The translations under genes were made by a program, and so were the position numbers. From positions 1 through 64,000 of the forward strand of contig SFRL01000007.1 in the NCBI GenBank assembly GCA_004562765.1: DNA of 64,000 bases, in the 5' to 3' direction. The DNA is from a bacterium. Lineage in GTDB: Bacteria > Bacillota > Clostridia > Lachnospirales > Lachnospiraceae. This document shows positions 1 through 6,809 of this stretch, in pieces. The notes under the pieces were generated by a model, which was not told where the DNA came from, searched no databases, and saw only the letters and a program-made list of their open reading frames with translations. How positions within the stretch are numbered: position 1 is the first letter of the stretch; each line of letters starts with the position of its first letter.

Positions 1-121
1 TCACCATCGGCGAGGACGAGAACGATCCCATCCTGATGGTGTCCGACCTGCTGCCCCACCTGGCTGCCGATCAGATGAAGAAGGGCGCCAGTGAGGTCAT
101 CACCGGCGAACAGCTGCTCAA
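1..121 (+). CDS. Foreign-looking partial coding fragment
   Basis: Read on the plus strand from base 3, this stretch gives an open, well-formed peptide that contains TIGEDENDPILMVSDLLPHL. Third codon positions are almost all G or C, quite unlike the neighbouring genes, which points to coding on this strand in a different genome background. The composition changes abruptly at an AAGCTT at 122-127, after which the minus strand codes for the DUF4173 protein. I do not recognise the protein. It may be the end of another gene joined by a library or assembly artefact, or the edge of a transferred segment. Confidence 0.35.
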
Positions 122-1628
122 AAGCTTTTTCTGTTTGGATATCAGGGAAGCTATATCGGCTCTGAATTGCTTTTTTCATGTTTGAAGCATAAGAATCTTC
201 ATCTGCAGTCTCAAAAAAACGAAGTGTTGCAGGAATGGCATCCAATGAAAGTGTTTCCAGATAATGAAACGTTTCTGTAGCGTTTTCTTCTGTCAGATGT
301 GCCAGATCATAGCGAGCCACGAAACTGTCTACATTTATGAAAGAAAACAATGTATACACCGTGCTGATCACAATGATAAAATAAGGCAGGATACGAAAAT
401 CAACAGAAAAAATGTGTCTGCACACACCCGCCAGTAAAATTGCGATCGCTGCCAGCGCAACGAGCACAACTATTCGCAAAACAGTCAAACGATAGGCCTG
501 AATATATAAGATCATACGGTATGCACTCGATGCGGTCATAATATAGCTGCATAAGCAGATGGCAAATAAAATGCAGTTTAAATACATAGATGTCTCAAAG
601 CATCGTTTGACGATCAATACCAGGATCAGATTTATCATACAGACAAACAATAACTGAAAAAAGCCACTGCGTGCGTACTGCGCATAAGTCATCCCCTCCG
701 GGAGTGTTCCGAAACCACCGAACAGATACACGATCTGCACAAGACAAAACCATACATAAAGCACGAGAATTGCTGTTGTAAAAATCTGTGCAATAAGTGC
801 CGGCTGCTTTTTTTGAAGCCGTACTACTCTCTCACTGTTGCCTGTTTCCAGCAGATAATGCATACCGCAGTAGGAGGCAAACAAACCAAAAAGAAACGTA
901 AAAACGATTCCCAAAATTCCGGTCGGAAGTTTCCAGTCAAAACAGATCTTTCGAAGCATATTGCCAAAAACAGCATCGGCATTCATCAATAGACTCCCCA
1001 GGATCAGGATCGACGGAATACTGATCAGAATCCCCATAATGATCATGCGCCGCTTTTCATGCGCGGTGTTATCTTTGTCTCTGGAACGCAGCCAGCTGTA
1101 TCCCTCTGTAAACGGTGCGGGAATCTTACTAAACGCACCGATCACTGCAAAAATCATTCCGTAGATCGCCTCCCAAATGCTCCATCCGCTTGTATCTGTT
1201 GTCTGAACAAGCAGAAAATAGATAAGCAGCAGACAAAAACCCATTTGGTTACACCATATAAGCCAGCCATTCGTCGTAAGGATCGTCGATACGCCAAGTA
1301 ATCCCATGATCGTAAGATAGAAAATACTGCCTTTTTTCAGTTTGATTTCTGCGGTTCGAAGCAGATAGACAGCATAAACAATTGTAGCAGCGATCCATGC
1401 CGGAATTCCGATTCCAAATTCATTATCATACGTAAATACTGTATAAAGGATTGCATAGATCAGACTTGGTAACGCAAGCTTTCTAAACCATCCGGCATAT
1501 ACAGCTATATCTGCAGCCTGTTGTTCCGTATTCTTTTGCGGCTGTATTTGACACCACGATACTTCAGCAACAGCTTTCGTTGTCGACAGTTCAGGATTAT
1601 CCTGTGTGTGATTCTGTAATTCGCTCAT
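1..1628 (-). CDS. DUF4173-type multi-spanning membrane protein, partial
   Basis: The product has a polar N-terminus of about 45 residues followed by roughly ten hydrophobic segments separated by short loops. The segment YAQYARSGFFQLLFVC is typical of the DUF4173 family (also called DUF4153-like); its function is unknown. The ATG at 1628 has a good AGGAGG site and lies inside the end of the XRE regulator gene (32-base overlap), so translation is probably coupled. The frame stays open to base 1, but residues encoded before about 122 look like the antisense of an unrelated GC-rich gene, so the natural C-terminus is probably missing. Together with the XRE and DUF2975 genes it forms a three-gene membrane/regulator unit. 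Confidence 0.7.
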   Translation of the reverse strand, partial: MSELQNHTQDNPELSTTKAVAEVSWCQIQPQKNTEQQAADIAVYAGWFRKLALPSLIYAILYTVFTYDNEFGIGIPAWIAATIVYAVYLLRTAEIKLKKGSIFYLTIMGLLGVSTILTTNGWLIWCNQMGFCLLLIYFLLVQTTDTSGWSIWEAIYGMIFAVIGAFSKIPAPFTEGYSWLRSRDKDNTAHEKRRMIIMGILISIPSILILGSLLMNADAVFGNMLRKICFDWKLPTGILGIVFTFLFGLFASYCGMHYLLETGNSERVVRLQKKQPALIAQIFTTAILVLYVWFCLVQIVYLFGGFGTLPEGMTYAQYARSGFFQLLFVCMINLILVLIVKRCFETSMYLNCILFAICLCSYIMTASSAYRMILYIQAYRLTVLRIVVLVALAAIAILLAGVCRHIFSVDFRILPYFIIVISTVYTLFSFINVDSFVARYDLAHLTEENATETFHYLETLSLDAIPATLRFFETADEDSYASNMKKAIQSRYSFPDIQTEKAFEQLFAGDDLTGALLHLIGSQVGQQVGHHQDGIVLVLADG

Positions 1629-1836
1629 TTTTTTCATCCTCCTGATATTCCAGAAGATCTCCTGGCTGGCAGTCCAAAACCTGACAGATTTTATTCAGGG
1701 TTTCCAGTTTGATTGCCTTTGCCTTCCCGTTTTTTAATATAGAGATGTTTGCCATTGTAATGCCGACACGTTCTGAGAGTTCTGTTACACTCATTTTGCG
1801 CCTGGCAAGCATTACATCCAAACGAATGATGATCAT
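1597..1836 (-). CDS. XRE-family helix-turn-helix regulator (YozG-like)
   Basis: A 79-residue protein that is essentially a single Cro/C1-type helix-turn-helix domain. The recognition region is MSVTELSERVGITMANISIL, followed by NGKAKAIKLETLNKICQVL and the typical tail CQPGDLLEY. Short regulators of this YozG type are regularly found beside DUF2975 membrane proteins, as here. The ATG at 1836 was chosen because AAAGGA lies at a proper distance from it; an in-frame TTG two codons upstream sits too close to that site. It probably regulates its own operon, but no operator could be recognised. Confidence 0.85.
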   Translation of the reverse strand: MIIIRLDVMLARRKMSVTELSERVGITMANISILKNGKAKAIKLETLNKICQVLDCQPGDLLEYQEDEKNERITESHTG

Positions 1837-1900
1837 ATGCAAGTTCCTTTCTGTACCTGTTCGGTATCTTTACAAATCTGATATAAACATGCTGTACAAT

Positions 1901-2380
1901 TTAAATTGTCAGCTCGTTTTCCTCGCGCAGCTCATAAGCTTTGTGAACAAGATGCGACAGCGCAGCTGCGATGATCGTTACAATAATGCTAAGAAAGCTG
2001 CCAAATATCAGTATGACCAGTGCACCGGTTTTCATCCAGCCACCGATGGAAAGAAACAACAATCCTATAAACCATTCGATTGTCAGGAAAAAGGCAAAGC
2101 GGCTCATGATGGAAAAACTGACAGCATTTTCTTTGGAAAAGGAATTGTTCCGGCCGATCTGAATGCACACCTTCCAGAACTGATAGAGAATGCCATAACA
2201 CGGAACTGCCAGCGCCAGGCTGTATATCAGTCCCGGATAAAACAAAAAGGCAAGCTCCGGATAGTTTTTTCGGGAAATAACTGCAAGAATCGGTATAATA
2301 ACGCCAAAAAATACAATTCCCATTACTGCCAGCAATATTGTTACTGCCTTTAGCCATTTGGAGATTTCTGATTGTGTCAT
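1901..2380 (-). CDS. DUF2975 family membrane protein
   Basis: A 159-residue integral membrane protein with four predicted membrane-spanning segments, roughly residues 11-35, 45-65, 95-115 and 125-150, and a short charged tail (LREENELTI). Length and layout fit the DUF2975 family, which has no assigned function but commonly pairs with a YozG-type regulator. The start at 2380 follows AGGAGG by seven bases; upstream in-frame starts lack such a site. It is the first gene of the module and has a strong promoter immediately upstream. Confidence 0.8.
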   Translation of the reverse strand: MTQSEISKWLKAVTILLAVMGIVFFGVIIPILAVISRKNYPELAFLFYPGLIYSLALAVPCYGILYQFWKVCIQIGRNNSFSKENAVSFSIMSRFAFFLTIEWFIGLLFLSIGGWMKTGALVILIFGSFLSIIVTIIAAALSHLVHKAYELREENELTI

Positions 2381-2442
2381 AAATTGGTTCCTCCTGAATT
2401 GCAATTCATTTTTGGTCATCGCTAGCTTCTGACCTTTCTCGT

Positions 2443-2471
2443 ATTGTAGCACACAGAAAAGCAAATTGCAA
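2443..2471 (-). promoter_or_regulatory. Promoter of the DUF2975/XRE/DUF4173 module
   Basis: On the minus strand TTGCAA (2466-2471) and TACAAT (2443-2448) are separated by exactly 17 bases. This is a near-consensus housekeeping promoter about 60 bases upstream of the DUF2975 start. The -35 box is self-complementary. Confidence 0.7.
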
Positions 2472-2503
2472 TATATATTTATCGAGATACAACAAACAAT
2501 TAT

Positions 2504-2547
2504 TATAAAAAGATCCACTTCGCGTGAAAAGATCATACGAAGTGGAT
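2504..2547 (-). terminator. Terminator downstream of the MFS gene
   Basis: A perfect 10-base stem (ATCCACTTCG at 2513-2522 with CGAAGTGGAT at 2538-2547) is followed on the minus strand by CTTTTTATAATAATT. It lies just beyond the stop codon of the MFS transporter and separates it from the next promoter. Confidence 0.75.
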
Positions 2548-2572
2548 AAAATCAGATTTCATTCATATGTTT

Positions 2573-3766
2573 TCAGTCCTTTGACTTTTTGCTGACAAAG
2601 AACAGGATACACAAGATCATAAGTACAGGGAAAACGATTCCTGCAAGAATTCCGGACTGCAGACGATCGTTAAAATGTCCGGCAACCATGCCGACCAGAG
2701 TCGGACCGCCGGAGCAGCCGAGATCTCCTGCCAATGCCAGCAGAGCAAACATCAGCGTACCTCCGCTACGAAGGGATGCTGCCGCCTTACTGAAACTGCC
2801 CGGCCACATAATGCCGACTGACAGTCCGCAGATCGCACAGCCGATCAGACTGACAACCGGATATGGGCTGAGTGAGATCATCAGATAAGAGAGGACACAG
2901 AGTGCCGCACTTCCGATCATGAACCTGTCAAGATCGATCTTATGCCCATAAACACCGTAAAAAGCACGTGCAACACCCATCAGGACCGCAAATGCCATCG
3001 GGCCGGTCAGATCACCGATTGCCTTAGAAACGCCCAGTCCTTTCTCTGCGAAGGTGGATGCCCACTGACTCACCGCCTGCTCACTGGCACCGGAGCATAC
3101 CATCATAAGCATAAGTAACCAGAAAATCTTGTTGGAAAAGAGCTGGCCAAATGACATACTCTTCTCTCCTTCTTCGATCAGCGGTGCAATCGGTGTCCGT
3201 AGAAAGACAAAAAAGTTTGCGATCGGAATCAGCGCCCATAAAATGGCCATGATCTTCCAGCGAGAAATACCTGCAAAGTGGAAAAAAATGGTGGATATCA
3301 ATACAACCCCCACATGTCCCCAACAGTAAAATGAATGAAGCAGACTCATTGCCTGCTCTTTATGATCAGTGGGGCATGCTTCCATGATCGGACTGACAAG
3401 CACCTCCAAAAGGCCTCCGCCAATCGCATAGACCATGACTGCCAGGAGCAATCCGTAAAATGGATTTGAAAACAATTCCGGCAAAATGGTCAATCCGATC
3501 AGACCTACTGCGGAAAATACATGTGCCAATAGCATGGAGCCGCGATAGCCGATGCGGTCAACAAATCCTGCAGAAATCAGATCCACTAGGAGTTGTACGA
3601 CAAAATTAAATGTGATCAGCAATGTGATCTTTGTCAGCGGGATTTGATAGGTGGATTGAAAGGTCAAAAACAGTAAAGGTATAAAATTATTAACGATCGC
3701 CTGCACAATATATCCGACATAGCAGCCGTAAATCGTATGTTGAAAAGTCATCTTTGTCTGGTGCAT
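2573..3766 (-). CDS. MFS transporter
   Basis: A 397-residue protein with about twelve hydrophobic segments, the usual size for the major facilitator superfamily. The loop after the second helix contains DRIGYRGSM, matching the conserved MFS loop (DRxGxRx). The fold resembles sugar-type MFS carriers such as the FucP-like group, but the substrate cannot be read from sequence. The ATG at 3766 has AGGAGG seven bases upstream, and that site overlaps the stop of dtd, so the two genes are probably co-transcribed. A terminator follows the gene. No regulator lies in the same operon. Confidence 0.75.
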   Translation of the reverse strand: MHQTKMTFQHTIYGCYVGYIVQAIVNNFIPLLFLTFQSTYQIPLTKITLLITFNFVVQLLVDLISAGFVDRIGYRGSMLLAHVFSAVGLIGLTILPELFSNPFYGLLLAVMVYAIGGGLLEVLVSPIMEACPTDHKEQAMSLLHSFYCWGHVGVVLISTIFFHFAGISRWKIMAILWALIPIANFFVFLRTPIAPLIEEGEKSMSFGQLFSNKIFWLLMLMMVCSGASEQAVSQWASTFAEKGLGVSKAIGDLTGPMAFAVLMGVARAFYGVYGHKIDLDRFMIGSAALCVLSYLMISLSPYPVVSLIGCAICGLSVGIMWPGSFSKAAASLRSGGTLMFALLALAGDLGCSGGPTLVGMVAGHFNDRLQSGILAGIVFPVLMILCILFFVSKKSKD

Positions 3767-3778
3767 GTAATGTTCCTC

Positions 3779-4225
3779 CTAGCAAATTTCTGCCGAATCC
3801 AGAATGATCGTAAACGGACCGTCATTTAACAGTTCGACTTTCATATCTGCGCCGAACGAGCCGGTCTCTACCGGAAATTCTGCGCGGCATTTCTCAGTGA
3901 TATATTCATACAGTTCATTGGCGAGTGTCGGATTGCCTGCTTTTGTAAATGATGGACGATTGCCTTTTTTACAATCTGCATACAGTGTGAACTGGCTGAC
4001 AAGCAACAGACTTCCGTCCACATCACGCAGAGAAAGGTTTGTTTTTCCGTCCGCATCCTCAAAGATCCGAAGACCAAGCAGTTTTTTGATGAGTTTATCT
4101 GCAATCTCCTTTGTGTCATCTTCCGCTACTCCGATCAACACAAGAAATCCTTTGCCGATCTTTCCGATCACCTGACTGTCCACTGTTACAGACGCATGTG
4201 CTACTTTTTGAACTACGAATTTCAT
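3779..4225 (-). CDS. dtd: D-aminoacyl-tRNA deacylase
   Basis: A 148-residue cytoplasmic protein of the usual Dtd length. It hydrolyses D-amino acids (and glycine) mischarged on tRNA, acting as a chirality checkpoint. Visible signatures are SQFTLYAD near residues 78-85, [10 protein letters not shown] near 90-100 and the Gly-cisPro region NDGPFTI close to the C-terminus, which forms the substrate-selecting pocket of the dimer. The start has an AAAGGAG site. It lies upstream of the MFS gene, probably in one transcript, and is divergent from the Xer recombinase gene. Confidence 0.93.
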   Translation of the reverse strand: MKFVVQKVAHASVTVDSQVIGKIGKGFLVLIGVAEDDTKEIADKLIKKLLGLRIFEDADGKTNLSLRDVDGSLLLVSQFTLYADCKKGNRPSFTKAGNPTLANELYEYITEKCRAEFPVETGSFGADMKVELLNDGPFTIILDSAEIC

Positions 4226-4267
4226 AATGACTCCTTTGCATATTTACATTCATTTTTATAAAAAACT

Positions 4268-4295
4268 TTGCTTCTTCATTAAAATAAGATAAAAT
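4268..4295 (+). promoter_or_regulatory. Probable promoter of the Xer recombinase gene
   Basis: TTGCTT (4268-4273) and TAAAAT (4290-4295) are 16 bases apart in the AT-rich gap between dtd and the recombinase gene, about 60 bases before its start. This is a moderate match to the housekeeping consensus. Confidence 0.5.
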
Positions 4296-4355
4296 ATAGT
4301 ATATATGTTTTGGCGACTAAAGGCAATGCGATTTCTGAAAAAAGGAGCTTATGAA

Positions 4356-5423
4356 ATGAAGGAAAAAGCATATCATGAAAAAGTAAATATTACAAATGCA
4401 GTTCGGCTTCGGGAACAGTTAGCGCAACTTCCTAAGTTCTGCCGGGAATATTTTGTAGGAATCGAACCGACAACTTCCTCGAGAACCAGACTTGCCTATG
4501 CATATGATCTCGGCATTTTTTTTGAATATATTCATGATAACAATCCGGTGTATCGTAAAATGGACATTATTGAATATCCGATTTCTCTGCTGGACGAGGT
4601 GACGGCACTGGATATTGAGGAATACCTCTCCTATCTCAAATATTATATAAAAAATGGTGTCGAGCACACCAATGATGAACGTGGAATTGCCAGAAAACTG
4701 GCAAGCTTACGCAGTCTGTACAATTATTTTTATAAAAAAGAACTGATTGAAAAAAATCCGTCCGTACTCGTATCGACACCTAAGATCCATGAAAAAAATA
4801 TCACCCGGCTGGACATCGATGAGGTGGCGTTGCTTCTTGATCAGGTGGAATCCGGTGAAAAGCTCACGGAACGCCAGAAAAGGTACCACGAGCAGACTAA
4901 AACAAGAGATCTTGCCATGATGACACTCATGCTTGGCACCGGAATCCGCGTATCAGAGTGTGTAGGGCTGGACATTGACGATATCGACTTTAAAAATAAC
5001 GGCATCAAAATCCACCGTAAGGGCGGCGCAGAAGTTGTTGTATATTTCGGAGATGAAGTTGCAGATGCACTCCTTGATTATCTGGAAGAACGTGAAACCA
5101 TCGAGGCTGTGGAAGGACACGGAAACGCACTCTTCCTGTCTATGCAAAAAAAGCGGATACAGGTACGTTCTGTGGAAAATCTGGTAAAGAAGTATTCCAG
5201 ACTGGTCACAACTGTGAAAAATATCACTCCTCACAAGCTCCGCAGTACCTACGGTACGACGCTCTATCAGGAAACCGGAGACATTTATCTTGTTGCAGAC
5301 GTTCTTGGGCACAAGGATGTAAATACAACCAGACGTCATTACGCAGCCCAGGCAGATGAACGCCGGCGGATGGCGGGACGTGTTGTCCAGCTTCGCGAGA
5401 AACCGGAGGAAGACGATATATAG
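4356..5423 (+). CDS. Xer-type tyrosine recombinase
   Basis: A 355-residue site-specific recombinase. An N-terminal SAM-like core-binding domain spans about residues 20-150 and a catalytic domain about 165-340. The catalytic set is visible: Arg in GTGIRVSE, Lys in HRKGG, the HxxR pair in HKLRSTYG, His in LGHKDVNTTRRHYA and Tyr in the same segment. Length and lack of any accompanying mobile-element genes resemble single-recombinase XerS-like proteins of chromosome dimer resolution, but assignment to XerS or XerD is not secure. The ATG at 4356 has AAAGGAG eight bases upstream; an upstream in-frame ATG at 4305 has no such site. A strong terminator follows. Confidence 0.8.
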   Translation: MKEKAYHEKVNITNAVRLREQLAQLPKFCREYFVGIEPTTSSRTRLAYAYDLGIFFEYIHDNNPVYRKMDIIEYPISLLDEVTALDIEEYLSYLKYYIKNGVEHTNDERGIARKLASLRSLYNYFYKKELIEKNPSVLVSTPKIHEKNITRLDIDEVALLLDQVESGEKLTERQKRYHEQTKTRDLAMMTLMLGTGIRVSECVGLDIDDIDFKNNGIKIHRKGGAEVVVYFGDEVADALLDYLEERETIEAVEGHGNALFLSMQKKRIQVRSVENLVKKYSRLVTTVKNITPHKLRSTYGTTLYQETGDIYLVADVLGHKDVNTTRRHYAAQADERRRMAGRVVQLREKPEEDDI

Positions 5424-5459
5424 AACAGACGATTTTAAATTCGAAATCTGAAATTAGCG

Positions 5460-5490
5460 AAAATGCGACAGATAGGCTCTGTCGCATTTT
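5460..5490. terminator. Terminator between xer and lysM genes
   Basis: A perfect 13-base stem (AAAATGCGACAGA with TCTGTCGCATTTT) with a five-base loop lies between the convergent recombinase and LysM genes. The A- and T-rich ends suit termination in both directions. Confidence 0.8.
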
Positions 5491-5545
5491 CACATGTTTG
5501 TGGTATTTGTATGAATTTATATGCAGATAGCAGTCAGAGGACTGT

Positions 5546-5878
5546 CTACAGCACAGAGGTGACGGGAACTAAAATGTAGGAACCGGTCTGAATACGGTCT
5601 GAAGACAGATTATTCAAAACCTTTAATTCTTCTACAAAGTCAGCGGTATTTTCAAGCCCACGGTATTCCTGCGCAATGCTCCAAAGAGAGTCGCCGCCGG
5701 AAATGCGGATGCTCTCATATGTGGTCTGTGTGCCACGCTGTGCGGCCTGTGTATGCTTTGCGGTTGCGATCGTGCTGAGGGCAAAGGTACAAAGTAAAAT
5801 GACGATCAAAGCGCCAACTAAAAGGATCATTCTCTTTAATACAGGTCTGCTCTCCAATGTATGCTGTATATTTCTCAT
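5546..5878 (-). CDS. LysM membrane protein, YneA-like SOS division inhibitor candidate
   Basis: A 110-residue protein with one N-terminal membrane helix (about residues 17-40) and an extracytoplasmic LysM peptidoglycan-binding domain (about 57-106; ISGGDSLWSIAQEY at its start, SYILVPV at its end). This is the size and architecture of YneA, the SOS-induced suppressor of cell division in Bacillus, which is likewise divergent from lexA. Its promoter is overlaid with LexA boxes, so DNA-damage induction is likely. Function is inferred from context and architecture. A GGAGG-type site precedes the ATG at 5878. Confidence 0.75.
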   Translation of the reverse strand: MRNIQHTLESRPVLKRMILLVGALIVILLCTFALSTIATAKHTQAAQRGTQTTYESIRISGGDSLWSIAQEYRGLENTADFVEELKVLNNLSSDRIQTGSYILVPVTSVL

Positions 5879-5928
5879 AAGTACCCCTCCATCACTTTTT
5901 CATAAAATTATCAAATTATTTTTAATAA

Positions 5929-5942
5929 AAAACAAACGTTCG
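5929..5942. promoter_or_regulatory. Weak LexA box
   Basis: AAAC-N4-GTTCG matches the Gram-positive LexA operator GAAC-N4-GTTC with one mismatch. It lies in the 5' leader of the LysM gene, immediately next to the perfect box. Confidence 0.45.
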
Positions 5943-5957
5943 CGAACAACTGTTCTG
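5943..5957. promoter_or_regulatory. LexA (SOS) box, perfect core
   Basis: CGAACAACTGTTCTG contains a perfect GAAC-N4-GTTC core. It covers the expected transcription start of the LysM gene, just downstream of its -10 box. Confidence 0.85.
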
Positions 5958-5962
5958 ATAAT

Positions 5963-5991
5963 AATATAGCACCCGAACAACTGTTTGTCAA
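5963..5991 (-). promoter_or_regulatory. Promoter of the LysM/YneA-like gene
   Basis: On the minus strand TTGACA (5986-5991) and TATATT (5963-5968) are spaced by 17 bases, a near-perfect sigma-A promoter. One LexA box fills the spacer and a second lies at the start point, so tight SOS repression is expected. Confidence 0.75.
5974..5987. promoter_or_regulatory. LexA (SOS) box in the LysM promoter spacer
   Basis: CGAACAACTGTTTG matches GAAC-N4-GTTC with one mismatch. It sits between the -35 and -10 boxes of the LysM gene promoter. Confidence 0.75.
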
Positions 5992-6000
5992 CAGAAAAAT

Positions 6001-6014
6001 CGAACAAATTTTCG
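6001..6014. promoter_or_regulatory. LexA (SOS) box upstream of lexA
   Basis: CGAACAAATTTTCG matches the LexA operator with one mismatch in the core. It is centred between the divergent promoters, just upstream of the lexA -35 box. Confidence 0.65.
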
Positions 6015-6024
6015 GAATATATGT

Positions 6025-6053
6025 TTGATTTTTGATGGGGATTATGTTACACT
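6025..6053 (+). promoter_or_regulatory. lexA promoter
   Basis: TTGATT (6025-6030) and TACACT (6048-6053) are 17 bases apart, placing transcription start near 6060. LexA-box-like sequences at 6001-6014 and 6060-6073 flank it, consistent with autoregulation. Confidence 0.65.
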
Positions 6054-6059
6054 GGAAAT

Positions 6060-6073
6060 GGAACAAATGTTTT
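6060..6073. promoter_or_regulatory. LexA-like box at the lexA transcription start
   Basis: GGAACAAATGTTTT matches GAAC-N4-GTTC with one mismatch and would cover the lexA transcription start, a usual position for autorepression. Confidence 0.6.
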
Positions 6074-6108
6074 GTATCCATATATTATCTAACAGGAGGA
6101 CGCAACCT

Positions 6109-6723
6109 ATGGCTACCGGAAAAATCAGTGAAAAGCAGCGTGAGATTTTAGAATATATCAAGCAGGAAATTTTACAGAGAGGTTATCCGCCGGCTGTGCG
6201 TGAGATCTGTGAGGCAGTGAATCTGAAGTCCACTTCTTCCGTTCACTCTCATCTGGAGACACTTGAAAAGAACGGTTTTATTCGTCGTGACCCCACCAAG
6301 CCCCGTGCGATCGAGATACTGGATGATGATTTTAATCTTACAAGACGAGAGGTCGTAAACGTGCCGGTAGTCGGTCAGGTAGCTGCCGGAGAACCGATCC
6401 TTGCGGAGCAGAATATCCAGGATTATTTTCCGATTCCGGTTGAATATATGCCCAACGCAGAGACATTTATGTTAAAGGTGAAGGGGGAAAGTATGATCAA
6501 TGCCGGGATCTTTAGCGGAGATACCGTTCTCGTACAGCGGCAGTCTGACGCGCGAAACGGTGATATGGTCGTGGCGCTGGTAGATGATTCTGCCACAGTC
6601 AAGACATTTTACAAGGAGGACGGACACTATCGTCTGCAGCCGGAAAATGATACGATGGACCCCATTATTGTAGATCAATGTGAGGTGCTCGGAAAAGTGT
6701 TCGGCGTGTTCCGCTTCTTTTAA
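6109..6723 (+). CDS. lexA: SOS repressor LexA
   Basis: A 204-residue repressor with an N-terminal winged helix-turn-helix (residues about 1-70; SEKQREILEYIKQEI, then PPAVREICEAVNLKSTSSV) and a C-terminal S24 self-cleaving domain. The Ala-Gly cleavage site is visible in VVGQVAAGEPIL near residue 92, the catalytic Ser in GESMINAGIFSGD near 127 and the Lys in TVKTFY near 165. RecA-stimulated autocleavage lifts repression of DNA-repair genes. The ATG at 6109 follows AACAGGAGG at a proper distance; in-frame codons upstream lie inside the promoter. It is divergent from the YneA-like gene. Confidence 0.97.
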   Translation: MATGKISEKQREILEYIKQEILQRGYPPAVREICEAVNLKSTSSVHSHLETLEKNGFIRRDPTKPRAIEILDDDFNLTRREVVNVPVVGQVAAGEPILAEQNIQDYFPIPVEYMPNAETFMLKVKGESMINAGIFSGDTVLVQRQSDARNGDMVVALVDDSATVKTFYKEDGHYRLQPENDTMDPIIVDQCEVLGKVFGVFRFF

Positions 6724-6745
6724 CAATAGAATCTGTCAATGAATC

Positions 6746-6794
6746 AAAAAATACCATCACTTCAGCCAATCATGCTGATTTGATGGTATTTTTT
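6746..6794. terminator. Bidirectional terminator lexA / sugar kinase
   Basis: A perfect 14-base stem (AAAAAATACCATCA with TGATGGTATTTTTT) with a further inner TCAGC/GCTGA pairing separates the convergent lexA and kinase genes. It has A/T runs suited to both strands. Confidence 0.8.
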
Positions 6795-6809
6795 ATTTAT
6801 ATACAATAT

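Noticed and set aside
961..2353. Several plus-strand open frames of 60-214 codons across the first modules
   Set aside because: They lie antisense to the DUF4173, XRE and DUF2975 genes, have no ribosome sites and no family-like sequence.
4226..5545. dif site near the Xer recombinase
   Set aside because: No 28-base imperfect palindrome with a six-base centre was recognised in the flanks; the only strong inverted repeat is the terminator at 5460-5490.
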